Shown here: positions 23,028 through 34,500 of the stretch, piece by piece
How the letters are laid out: each line of letters begins with the position of its first letter
Position numbering within the stretch: the first letter of the stretch is position 1
Assembly (NCBI GenBank): GCA_038025085.1
Contig: CM076141.1
Location: 16,804,001 to 16,868,000 of the forward strand
Source of the DNA: Tetragonia tetragonoides
Lineage: Eukaryota > Streptophyta > Magnoliopsida > Caryophyllales > Aizoaceae
Direction: 5' to 3'
DNA: 64,000 bases
Position numbers and translations under genes: made by a program
The notes under the pieces: generated by a model
The model's database searches: none
What the model saw: only the letters and a program-made list of their open reading frames with translations
Told to the model about the DNA's origin: nothing

Positions 23028-23474
23028 CGTGTATTTCCTGTGTTTTATTATTATTTTTTTTTATGAAAGCGGAGTGTAATGCTTCCTTGCCCCAACTCAC
23101 ATGAAATGCAATGTTGTTTTTGCCTATCTGGACTGATGTATTAGCTGGCTTGTTCAGTCAGAGTCCGTTTTGATAGCAGGATTTTTGAGCCGATCTTGGT
23201 TGACGTTTTGTCAAGGCTCGTATGTTTCTGCGAGTTGGACTGATTTTAGCTAACTGTTGTTAGAGTCCGTGTAAAATTCGCAGTTTGGATAAATGTATTT
23301 TCGTCATTTATCGAGGTAGTAAACAAAACTCAATAGACTGAAGCCTGTGTTTTCATTCATGTAAAGTTTGCACCGAATAAGGTGATTACAAGTGAATATT
23401 GTGATTACACGGCTGATTATTTTGCCTAGATAAGTGGTCTTGTCTTAACACTCGCCAAGCATTGCTGATGGCAC

Positions 23475-26400
23475 TCATACATAGTACTTTTTTAAGTTGA
23501 CGGTGTTCCAGGGCCTCGGGAGCATTTCTCCGTCAAGGGTGGATAGCCGGTAGGTTCCTTGTCGCAATTCTTCGACAATCAGGTATGGGCCTTCCCATGT
23601 TGGAGTTAGCTTGCCGAATTCAGATGCCTTTCCGATTGATTCCGTCTTTCTGAGCACGAGGTCGCCAACATACAGTGGGCGCGGGCGCACTGTTTTGTTG
23701 TATTGCCTTGCCATTCTGAGGCGATAGATTTCTGCGCGCAGTAGCGCGTCACCTCGTTATTCTGGTAACAAATCCAGATCTTCGCGATAATGGGCGTTGT
23801 TGGCCGCTTCATCGTATATTAAGATGCGCAGAGTTGGTTCCTTTGTCTCGATCGGCAGCACAACTTCGGCCCCGTAGACGAGCATAAAGGGTGTTTCACC
23901 AGTTGCGTTCTTTTCAGTGGTTCGAAGGGACCACAGGACATTCAGCAGCTCGTCAGCCCACAGACCTTTTGCTTTGTCCAACCTTCGCTTCAAGCCCAGC
24001 AGGATTTGTTTGTTGGAAGATTCGGCTTGCCTGTTGGCTTGTGGGTTGGCAACTGCTGTGAAGCTGCCGGTTATCCCATACTTTCTGAGCCAGTCCTGGA
24101 GTTTCGGTGTTTCGAATTGGGCGGCGTTGTCAAACGTGATGTTTCTGGGACATCCGAAACGAGTGATGATGTTTCGCCAAATGAATTTTTTGACATCGGC
24201 CTCCGATATGGTGGACACTGCATCAGCCTCGATCCACTTCGTAAAATAGTCGACAGCGACTATGACAAACTTCCTCTGATATTTGGCCATTGTGAAGGGG
24301 CCCAAAATATCCATGCCCCAGCGGGCAAATTGTAAGGTGGTGGAAATTGGGTGTAGTTCGGTTGCTGGTTTTTGGGGAGTGTTGGCAAATATCTGTCATT
24401 TGTCACATTTTCCGGTGTATGAGATGACATCTTGTCTCAGAGTGGGCCAGAAGTAACCCATCCTGAGGGTTTTTTCGTTCAGTGCCCGCCCGCCAATATG
24501 CGAGCTGCATATGCCGTTGTGGAGCTCCGCTAACACCTGCTGGCCGGACGCTGGGCTTATGCATTTCAGCAGTGGCTGGGTGTATGACTCTTTGTACAGC
24601 TGACCCTCGAGCATGGTGAACCATTTTGCCCTTCTTTCGATTTTTTCTGCCTCTTTCTTATCTTCCGGCAGGGTGCCATTTGCTAGAAATTGGATGATGG
24701 GGTCCATCCAGGTTGGGCTCCTGTCTATAACCATACTTTCCGTTTTTTCGATGCTGCGCTCGGCTTTGATATCCCAGAATACCGTTCGAGGGTGGTCGCT
24801 TTTTGCCGAGCTAGCGAGCTTTGATAGGGCATCGGCTTGATTTTTTTCTGATCTAGGCACTTGGCTGACTTCGAAAGTAACCAACCGAGAAATGAGCTCT
24901 TTTGTTTTGGCAAGGTAGGCGCTCATATTTTTGTCCCTAGCTTCGTAGGCTCCCATCATCTGACTGACTACCAACTGGGAGTCAGAGTAAGCTCGAATTT
25001 TGCATGCTCCCGCGGCTAGGCAATATTCTATACCCCCAATTAACGACTCATAATCTGCTTCATTGTTTGTAGCATTGAACTTGAATCTTAGAGCGTATTC
25101 ATAGTCTTCTCCCTCAGGCGATGTGCAGATGAGCCTTGCTCTGGAGCCCTGCGCTGTTAATGATCCATCCACGTAGATGATCCAAGGAATATCCAGGTCG
25201 GGGGAGGGTGTTTGCTTCCTTGTGCTTTCAGCGAGGAAGTCCGCGAGGGCTTGCCCTTTTATAGCCTTTCGTGGCTCATACTCGATACCCAAGCCTTGCA
25301 AGTGTACTGCCCATTTTAACATTCGGCCAGCGCTGTCAAATTTGCCGAGGATGTTTTTGAGCAGATGGTCAGACAGGACGACCACTTTGTGAGATTTGAA
25401 GTATGGTTTTAATCTTTTACTTGCTGTGAAGACAGCAAGTACCACCTTTTCAATCAATGGGTAGCTGGGCTCGACGCCGTTGAAGGTGTGGCTGGTGTAA
25501 TACACTGATTTTTGTATCTTGTCTCTCTCGACGAAAAGTACCGCGCTGACAGCAGTATTTGACGTGGCTAAGTAGCAGAACAGTTCTTCACCAGGGTTGG
25601 GGGCGACCATTGTGGGGAGCCTTGTGAGATATTGTTTTATTTCCTCGAATGCTCTGACTGCCTCATCAGTCCAGCAGAACTTAATGTTCTTTCTGATGGT
25701 GTTAAAGAAGGCGCGCTTTTATCGGCACCTCGGGCTATGAATCTTCCCAAGGTCGCGATGCAGCCGACCAACTTCTGAACCTCTTTAACTGTTCGGGGCG
25801 GCATCATGTCGAGGATGGCGGCAACTTTGTCAGGGTTGGCGTTGATCCCTCTTTGGCTTATCATGTAACCCAAGAATTTTCCGGCCTGGACTCCGAACGT
25901 GCACTTTTTTGGGTTTAGCTTCATGTCGTATAGTCGGAGATTCTCAAATGTTTGTTGCAGGTCTTCGACATGGCTTCCTCCTTTCCTCGTTTTCACTATC
26001 ATATCATCCACATACACCTCGACATTATCCCCGAGCTGGTACTCGAAAAGCCTATTGACCAACCTTTGGTATGTCGCTCCGGCGTTTTTGAGTCCGAACG
26101 GCATGACCTTATAATAGTATAACCCGTGCTCTGTGATGAACGCGGTGTTTTCTTGGTCGGCCTCATCGAGTTGGACTTGATGGTATCCAGAGTAGGCATC
26201 CATCAAGCTCAGTGTCTGATGACCAGCAGTGGAGTCAACCATTCTGTCGATACGAGGCAGTGAAAAGTTGTCTTTTGGGCAGGCCTTGTTTAGATCCGTG
26301 AAGTCGACGCACATTCGCCAGGACCCGTTTGGCTTCTTTACCAGGACAACGTTGCTGATCCACCCAGGATATTGACATTCCCGGATGAATCCTGCTTCCA

Positions 26401-27430
26401 AGAGCTTTGCCACTTCTTCCCTTACTGCTCTATTTCGCTCTTCGCGAAGATGTCTTTTCTGTTGCTTCAAAGGGATGGCCGAAGGAAAGATGTTGAGGCT
26501 GTGCATAATGGTGTCGGGTCTGACACCCGGCATATCCTTGGCTGAGAATGCGAAAATGTCTTTGTAAGATCTCAGCACCGCGATCAGTTCTGTACGATCC
26601 TCGCCTATTAGTGAGCTTCCGATATTTAAAGTTTTATCGGGAAAGCCCTCATCAAGGGGGATATCCTCAGTTTCTTCAGCTTCTTCGGCTGATTCGCTGT
26701 TTTCTGACCGTAGGTCAATATCGTCGGCTTTTGATCGACTGATGCTCATAGTTTCTATGACCTGCTTTCTTTTGCCCTTTCTCTCTGCCTCTGACTCGTC
26801 GCTTTTCAATATCGGCCTTACCATGGTAAAGTAGCATTCTCGGCCTACCTTTTGATCTCCATACAAGCTTCCCACGAAACCGTCATCGCATTCGAACTTC
26901 ATCAGCAGCATATGTGTGGTGACGACGGCTCGTACCTTATTCAGGGAGGTTCGGCCGAGAATGACATTATATGCTGATGCATCTTCGACAACGAGAAAGT
27001 CGATATAAGTGTTGCGGCATTTACCCGGCGGTCCGAAGCGGACAGGAAGCCTACATGTTCCAATCGGATGTACCACCTTTTTTCCAAAGCCGACAATGGG
27101 CCGGGTTACTCTTTGCAACTTCTCTTCTTTGTAGTTTAGTCGCCGCAGGCATTCTACCGACAATAAGTCTGCCGAGCTTCTGCTATCGATCAGCACTCTC
27201 TTCACACGACGATCCTGGATTTTAAGTTCCACAACCATGGGATTGTCGTGTGGGGTGACGATGCTCTTGGAGTCTCTTTTCGAGAATGTCATCGACGGCA
27301 TGGGTTTAGTCTGCCCAGGAGCTAGTAACATAACTTGGTTGGCTTCTCGGACGTACGCCTTGTGCCCGCTGATCGTGCGGTTGTCAAGTGGTAGGCCACC
27401 TGCGATTGTGGCGACAAAAATCACCTTCAT
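23475..27430 (-). pseudogene. Tat pol: protease, RT, RNase H, second RNase H, integrase
   Basis: Reading leftwards: protease around VLIDSRSSADLL, where the catalytic D-S-G has become D-S-R; RT with MDAYSGYHQV, MPFGLKNAGATYQ and the intact YVDD (about 26000-26035); a frameshift near 25715; RT-type RNase H; then a second RNase H with YVDGS, NNEADYE and YSDSQLV (Asp, Glu, Asp catalytic set). The integrase zinc finger (LHNGICSSHIGG) ends in CDK-stop where a Cys is expected, so the last zinc ligand is replaced by TGA (about 24395). The integrase core has MDILGPF, FDNAAQF and a QAESSNKQ Glu. Another stop lies near 23756. The C-terminal domain ends at LKKYYV. The second RNase H is the diagnostic Tat feature. 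Confidence 0.93.
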
Positions 27431-27468
27431 CGCTTTCGGTCCCGTCGGCCTCAGGGTTGGCAGGTTTT

Positions 27469-29073
27469 TTAGGAGCTGGGGTAATCACCGCATCCCTCTT
27501 CACATAGTTCTTCAGCCGGCCTTGGGGGTAACAACAACCGCAAAACCTTCTCTAAATCATTGCATTCTGCCGTTGAATGGCCGACATCCCCGTGAAAGTC
27601 ACAATATTTTGCCTTGTCCCGGAATTTGTATGGTTGTCGAATTCTGTTGGGTTTTCGCAACCAGTTCTTATCTTTTATATTGGTGAATATTACTTCGCGA
27701 GGATATGAGAAGGGGTATTCTCCGTCATAGTTCGCATAAGACGGTCGGCTGGCCTTCTGTGGTGTATTTATCTTGGGTCTAGAGGTTCCGGCAATCATTA
27801 TCTCAGCAGATCTCTTCTTTCCATGTGGTGCATTACTTTCTGTACGTCTTTCTTTGTTGGAATAGATGACCTCTGTGGCCGTGCAAAAGTCTTCGGCTCG
27901 CGCCAAGGCTTCGCTTAAAGTTGTTACCTTCTTTTCGATCAAGGTAAATTTGAAGTTGCCCGGGAGGAGCCCCTGGAAGAAGTAAGAGTATGCCACTTCA
28001 TCGTTTACTCTGCCGATCTCGGTTTTGGCTGTGTTGAACTGTTTTAGGTACCCGCGAAGTGGTTCTTTCCGGACTTGGACCACGCTGGCAAGGTGGGAGA
28101 TAGTCTTCTCCGGCCGTTTGTTTCCAACAAAATGTTTGGCGAACTTGTCCGCGAGGGTTTCGAAACTGTCGATTGACCCCCTGGGAAGTTCCCTGAACCA
28201 TTTTAACGCCAGACCTCTCAGAGTCGGCGGGAAAAATTTGCATAACGTTAGGACATCCATTGTGTATGTATGCATATTCGCCATGTATGCATCAACATGC
28301 TCGTTAGGGTCTATCAGCGCGACTCCGTCATAGACAGGTATCGCAGGGACTTTGATCTTTTCTACCCTCGGAGCAAACAGGATTTCCTTGGTGAAGGGTG
28401 AGTCCAGTCGCTTCTCGTCCACATAGAGCTCTCCCAGTCTTCTTGCCAGTGAACTAACCGAGCGTTTTTTGCTACCATCATTCCGGCTTCCCTCAGCTCG
28501 ATCATCTTGCCGAGGTGTAGAAGGAATGATGATGGTCTTTCTCCGAACATCACTCCGAAACGTTTCTGAGCTGCACTCATCCTCGACATAGGGTGTCGAA
28601 GACTGCTGATGCTCCCTCTGCAGGCGGTTGATTGTCTCACGGGCATCTGGTCGGGAAGGTTCTCCCCGTTCTCGCTGACTAGGAGGCTCGCGGTTCCTCT
28701 CCTGCCGGCGGTCAATCACATGTCTGGCGTCCTCCTGGTCCAGGCATCGGCGAGGGGCCTGCCGGACTGCTGGAGTGGCCGGCATCGTTCCAAAATTCGA
28801 AACATTGATCGGTCTAGACGGGGCAGGCTGTGATTTCAATGGGTCCCGGACCTCCTTCACGACTCCCTCCATTATGGTCTGCTGCATCCCGGCCAAGGCT
28901 CGGTAAAGGTCGCCCTAATATATAATCCCTTCTATGATGGGCTGGCCGCCAGGGGTCAAGATCGTTGTTCAGCGCGCCGGAGGCGCCATTGGATTTGGAA
29001 TCAATGGATCCGCCGACCGCCCTTGAGGGGCTGCCGGGCCGGATTCGTCGGTGACATCTTCTACTTCCGTCAT
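27469..29073 (-). pseudogene. Tat gag with two early stops
   Basis: The start codon at 29073 opens MTEVEDVTDESG, 48 bases inside the PBS. Two in-frame stops (TGA then TAG, about 28968-28915) precede the long open part. The gag domain has VPAIPVYDGVALIDPNEHV, LALKWFRELPRGSI and AYSYFFQGLLPG, and a variant zinc knuckle CDFHGDVGHSTAEC with His in the second position. The frame ends about 27469, and the protease frame begins only after two further frame changes near 27500-27420. Upstream of the gag domain there is a long Arg/Glu/Gln-rich region. Structural protein of the particle by family knowledge. Confidence 0.9.
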
Positions 29074-29120
29074 TCAATCTATTCAAGCGATGTAATGAAT
29101 TGGTGTTTGTATTTCAGTAC

Positions 29121-29138
29121 TCCCCACAGACGGCGCCA
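29121..29138 (-). other. Primer binding site of the Tat element
   Basis: On the minus strand TGGCGCCGTCTGTGGGGA begins 2 bp after the 5' LTR. The TGGCGCC start is that of PBSs common in Tat/Athila elements (tRNA-Asp-like); the rest matches that tRNA only partly as far as I can recall. Confidence 0.8.
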
Positions 29139-29140
29139 AA

Positions 29141-29548
29141 TGTTTTGGGGTTTTCCTCGAACACTGGGAGTACTACTTAACTGAGCAGTCTGATACCTGC
29201 AAAAGGCAGAATACGTCACTAGCCCGGAGGGGATTTTCGGGATCCCCGCTCTGATGCTTAAGTCAGTATTCTCTCTATTAGGTAATAAATGATTTGATTG
29301 ATTGGGAAAAGTTGTCCTGTTCATACCTGAAATGACTGTATTTATAGGCGCGGATTTCACGGATCCTAGGGCAATCTCCAGGCGACACGTGGCATCCGTA
29401 GATAGGAGGAGCTAATTGGGCTAGTCCCTGCTTGACGCGTGTATCCACAGGGCCGCCTCTTGGATTAGTAGTTTACAGGAGGCCCATCAGGGTCCACGAA
29501 AGTGGAGAATGATCCATTGGGCATGGCTGGATATTTTAGGTCATAACA
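29141..29548 (-). repeat. 5' LTR of the Tat element
   Basis: Plus-strand borders TGTTTTGGGG and TCATAACA, 408 bp. It retains both canonical ends and is followed by the CATGA duplication. Confidence 0.95.
29339..29393 (-). promoter_or_regulatory. LTR promoter: TATA box and G-box
   Basis: On the minus strand TATAAATA (29346-29339) lies about 40 bp downstream of GCCACGTG (29393-29386). This is the order expected for a TATA promoter with an upstream ACGT-core (ABRE/G-box) element, known to bind bZIP factors in stress responses. Confidence 0.55.
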
Positions 29549-29553
29549 CATGA

Positions 29554-30435
29554 GGTCACTTTTAGGCAGAAGACACACTTAGATGGATTACAATATTCCT
29601 ACTTAAGTATCTATTTATATTTTAATTCATCAACTTTCTTTTGCCATAGTTGTGACTATTTGACTAACATGTGAAATGTGGTAGAAAATTATGGTACAAG
29701 TATTTGGGAATCAAAGTGAGGAATTTAAAGACAAAACTCATATAAGGGCATTTTAATTAGTAAATGTTTTTTTACTATTTTTTTAAACTTTAATAAGTGG
29801 CTTAAGGTGGTTGTCAGAAAGGCAAAACTTTCATATGTTATGGTTTATGTATAATCCACCTCGAGCTGGTGCCAATCAGAACAAACCCAACACAAACGAC
29901 GAGTGTGGCCAGTAGACATGGTTTTGAGTGTTGGCATAAGATTAACCTGACATAATATAAGCGTCAGTAAAAAGAAAATTTATGATAAAAAAAAAACAGC
30001 TTAGGAGAGCCCAATATGTGATCAATTCATATATCTAGACTAATATGGAAGCACAAATTCATAATAATACTTCACTTGCTCCGAGCCTTCCTAGACCAGA
30101 ATTTCAAAACCAATCAACACAGAAATGTCTTCAACCATGAAAATTTAAAATTTGAATTGTGAATGCTATTGCCATATTATTTTCTTTATCACATTACTCT
30201 ACCCAAGGAAAAACAATTCAATGGTATATGGTGCTTCCCTCAAGTGGAGGCACTACTAATGCTACCATATGCTTATCGACGAAATTAGATGACATATAGG
30301 TTGAAAACTCATTAAGAACTTCCCTCAAAAAGAGGCACTATGAGCCGCTCGAGAATATACTCAATTTGAACTTGCTCGATAAAAAAACGAGCTTAACCCT
30401 TAACTTGTTCGTCGTCTAGTACACGAGATGAGCAC
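29554..30435. other. Gene-free intergenic stretch
   Basis: AT-rich, no gene, no recognised repeat. Confidence 0.6.
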
Positions 30436-30438
30436 TAA

Positions 30439-30627
30439 GGGCATGTTCTTTTCAACTGGTTTCCAGTTTTGTCCGGTTTTGCCCAATTTTGTCCAGTTAC
30501 CAGTTACAAAATCCAGTTTTGTCCAGTTTTGCCCACTTTTGTCCAGTTTGACCCAGTTTTGCCCAGTTTTGTCCAGTTTTGCCCAGTTTTAATAATAATA
30601 ATGATAACAACAATAACAACAACAGTC

Positions 30628-30690
<63 letters not shown>

Positions 30691-30897
30691 AATAATAATA
30701 ATAATAATAATAATATGTATTAATAATTATAATGAAAATAATTATTTTTCTTATTTTTTTCTTATTGATATTATTATTATTATTGTTGTTGTTGTTGTTG
30801 TTGTTGTTAGTATAATTATTATTGTTAGTATTATTATTAAATATTATTATTATTGTTATTATGATTATTATTATTATTTTAGTTATTATTATTATTA

Positions 30898-30937
<40 letters not shown>

Positions 30938-31147
30938 GTAGTAGTATTATTATTAACCGTGAAAATTAAACAATTTTCAATTTTTCCCAATTTCTTCTAG
31001 TTTTTCCCAGTTTCTCCCAATTTTTCCCAATTTCTCCCATTTTGACCCAGTTTTTCCCAGTTACCAGTTAGACTTTTCAGTTTTCACCAATTTTGTCCAG
31101 TTTCTCCCAGTTACCAATTCCAGTTTTCAGTTGAAAAGAACGAGCCC
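30439..31147. mobile_element. Tourist-like element with CCAGTTTTG repeats, copy C
   Basis: The ends GGGCATGTTCTTTTCAACTG and (inverse of right end) GGGCTCGTTCTTTTCAACTG form the inverted repeat. TAA at 30436-30438 and 31148-31150 is the target duplication. The arms hold CCAGTTTTGTCC and CCCAGTTTCTCC words; the core is (AAC)n, (AAT)n (30627-30714) and ATT-rich sequence. It lies 426 bp upstream of the TOC159 start codon. Confidence 0.88.
30627..30714. repeat. (AAC)n-(AAT)n microsatellite
   Basis: About 21 AAC units followed by about 8 AAT units in the core of Tourist-like copy C. The poly-Asn and poly-Leu frames across it are artefacts. Confidence 0.95.
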
Positions 31148-31348
31148 TAACAAGAACAAATAGTCACTCATTCAGTCACTCCCGACTCAGCCCATTTACA
31201 CCCCCTAGAGCTTTATTTAAAAATAAAATAAAATAAAATAAACAAAAGCAGGTTATCGAGAAGAATACGAAATAGAAAAAGAAAATATCTCGACTGAGAG
31301 AGAAACAGAAAAACCCAGAAAAGGGTGCAACAGCCAACAAGCAATCTC

Positions 31349-31354
31349 TATAAA
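31349..31354 (+). promoter_or_regulatory. Candidate TATA box of TOC159
   Basis: TATAAA within ATCTCTATAAACTC lies 219 bp before the start codon, followed by a CT-rich leader typical of plant 5' UTRs (31385-31470). Confidence 0.4.
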
Positions 31355-31572
31355 CTCTTTCGTATACTGACGGAAGGCCCAAAGCCTCTCTTCCGTAATC
31401 CCTTCACCTTATCTCTCCATTCTCTCCTCATCTTCACTTCACTTCCCATTTTTTCCAAAATTCTCTCTCCTCTCAAAAAAACCAACCAAATACCCATAAA
31501 CCCTAGAAACCCCCTTTTGCTCCTTGAATAAATTGAGGAGCAAAGAAAGAAAGGAAAGTTAATTACTATACA

Positions 31573-34500
31573 ATGGAGTCATCAGATAATACCCAGGTGG
31601 AAACGACGTCGCTTCTCGCCAGGCAACCCTCAGGTATTCGAGCTTTACCTTCTCATGATGATGATGATGATGACCCATTATTTGAAAACAATAATTCACC
31701 AGAAAAACCCATTGAAAATCTTGAGAAAGCAAAGAATTTGAATAGTACTAATAATAATGATACTAGTAATAGCAGCAGTAGTATTAGTAGTAGCTTTACT
31801 AGTGGTACAACTAATGGTAGTTTTGTGAGTGGTGATGAGGATTTTGAAACTCCTTTGGCTGGCCCAGATGATGAAACCCTTGAAAAAAGTGTTCTTGAGG
31901 GGAAAAATGATGGGGTTGTTGATGGGTCTGTAATGGGTTCGTCGGGTTTTTCGACCCGGAAGGCGGGTGTGCCGATAGCAAAGGTGTCGTTTGATGAGGA
32001 TGATGATGAAAATGAGGTAGGTGGTTGGGAGGAAGATGGTGGTGAGGTGGTGGATGAGGTGGAGAGTGGTAGGGAATATGGTCTTGAAAACACTCCGAAA
32101 GTTAGGGTTTCGGGTGAGGAGGATGTGAAGGGGGAGAATGGGGATGATGGTGGTGAAAAAAATGTTGAAAAAGATGATGAAAGAGATGATGTTGGTGAGG
32201 GTAGTGGTGTGGAGTTTACTAATGAGGGGGATGCTGTTGTGGGTTCGAATGTGGATGTCGTTGAGGCTGTGAGGTCGGGAGCTGCTGTTGTTGTGGTGGA
32301 AGAAAAGGAGGGGTTGGAAGTTGAATCGGTGGAGGAGACTGTTAATGTTAAAGAATCTACTGAGGTGGGTTCTAAGAGTGTTAAGGGGGATGATGTGAAC
32401 TCCAGTAATGAGGGGGAGACTGTTGTTGTTGAAGAATCCGGTACTGTTGATGTTGTTGGATCGGGGGTTAATGTCGCAGAGGAGGAGGAAAGGAAGGACT
32501 CTGAGGTCGAATTGGGGAGCGTGGAAACTGTTCCTGCTGTTGTTGAACAACCTACTTCAGTTGATTCTGTGGCTGTTGAAGGTGATGGAGTGAAGGTGAC
32601 TGAGGAGGGGGATGCGGTTGTGGATTCCATACGTGTTGATGCTGGTGAAGCTGTTAGGTCTGGAGTTGCTGTTGTTGGGGAGGTGGATGAAAGGAAGGTG
32701 GACGATTCTGTTGTTCAAAATTCTGCTTCAGTGTTGGTGGAAGAATCTGTTGTTGAAAAGTCCGCTCCAGTGGTCGAAGATTCTGTTGTTGAAAAGTCTG
32801 CTCCAGTGGTGAAAGATACCGTTGTTGAAAATTCTGCTCCTGTGGTCGAAGATTCTGTTGTTGAAAATTCTGCTCCAGTGGTGAAAGATACCGTTGTTGA
32901 AAATTCTGCTCCAGTGGTGGAAGATTCTGTTGTTGAAGAATCTGCTCCAGTGGACTCCCAGGCAACTGAAACTGATGTTGTGGAGGTCGCTGGTGAGGAG
33001 GATTCTGTGGTAGATGAAATGCGTGTCGATACTGTCGAGGCTGTAAGATCTGGAGTAGCTGTTGTTGGAGACTCAGGGGTGGAAATGGGAACAGAAGTGA
33101 AGGAAGTAAGGGCTCCTGTAAGTGAGAATGTGACATTGGGGAATGAGTTTGAGCCACTGGTTAGCTCAAACCCTGTGTCTGTTGCCAACAATGATGTTGA
33201 ATCTGCTGAACATGAACAGCTTGAGGGTCATGTCAGAGAGGCAGAAATGCCACGATCAGTACAGATGGCGGAGGCACTGAAGACAGATGATTTCAAGCCA
33301 GAAATTGATATTAAAGAGGATGAACCTGCTGGTGGATTGCAAGTTGTTTCTGGTGGAGATGAAAAGAAGGTTCAGCCAGATGATGAGCCAGAATCCAGTT
33401 CAGCGGTGACAGGAGGAGAGTCAAAACCTGTTCGTTCATATGCCAGTGTTCTGTTTAATGGGCCGGATGGTGCTTCCTCTGATAAGACCCCTCTGAACGA
33501 GGAAGTAGAGCAAACTAAAGCCCCGAGTCCCGAAATTGGAGTGGAAGCTGAGGAGGAGAAAAACCATGTGATGCAAGAGGAAGATGACGTGGAAGACTCA
33601 GATACGGATGGGGAGTCTAATCGTATCTTGTCTGCAGAAGCAACTGATACTAGCCAGCTTGTTGAGGAGTTAGAACGTGGTTCACAGGAAGCTAGTTCTT
33701 TTGATCCCCAGGCGAGGAGTGGAGGTGTGATTGTCACAGATTCTGAGGAAGAAGCAGATTCTGATGAGGAAGGCGATGAAAAGGGGATGTTTGATTCTGC
33801 TGCTTTAGCTGCTCTTTTGAAGGCGGCAACTAGTGCTGGTTCAGATTCTGGCCCCATCACTATAACGTCTCAAGATGGTTCTCGTCTTTTCTCTGTTGAG
33901 CGACCTGCTGGTTTGGGATCATCGTTGCGTTCTGTGAGACCTGCATCAAGACCAAGCAACTCTAGCTTCTTAACTCCAGCTGGGCTTGCTGCTCCATCAG
34001 AGGAGGAGTTGAGCGACGAAGAGAAAAAGAAGCTGCAGCATATACACCAGTTGAAGATAAATTTCTTGAGGCTCATTCGTAGACTTGGCTATACAGCGGA
34101 GGATTCCATAGCAGCACAAGTTCTGTACAGATTGGCACTTCTCGCGGGGAGGCCTGTAGGTCCAGGCTTGAGCCTTGATTTTGCAAAACATACAGCTATG
34201 CAGCTTGAGGATGAAGGCAAAGATGATTTAAACTTTTCCTTGAACATCCTGGTCCTCGGGAAAACTGGTGTTGGGAAAAGTGCTACCATTAATTCTATCT
34301 TCGGTGAGGAGAAGGTCAAAATTAATGCATTTGAAGCTGAAACATCTTCTGTGCAGGAGATTACTGGAACCGTAAATGGAGTGAAAATCAGGGTCATCGA
34401 TGCTCCAGGTCTCAAATCTTCTGGAATGGAGCAAGGTTTCAATCGCAAAGTCCTGGCCTCTGTGAAGAAGTTCACAAAGAAGTCTCCTCCTGATATCATG

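Larger units (their letters stand above)
16502..29548 (-). mobile_element. Full-length Tat-lineage Ty3/gypsy retrotransposon
   Basis: Two LTRs of about 407 bp bound a 13,047-bp element, flanked by the 5-bp duplication CATGA at 16497-16501 and 29549-29553. Gag-pol reads on the minus strand, so the right LTR is the 5' one. The pol order protease-RT-RNase H-second (archaeal-type) RNase H-integrase is the signature of the Tat lineage. About 6 kb between integrase and the 3' LTR carries four genes on the opposite strand. By eye the LTRs differ at about 15 bases and one indel (about 96% identity), suggesting an insertion old enough to gather several stops. It is not autonomous now. Confidence 0.96.

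Noticed and set aside
30469..30723. Poly-Asn frame and the opposite poly-Leu frame
   Set aside because: Products of the AAC/AAT microsatellite in copy C.
31653..33191. Long Ser/Thr/Pro-rich antisense frames within TOC159
   Set aside because: Shadow of the Glu/Val-rich acidic domain codons on the real strand.
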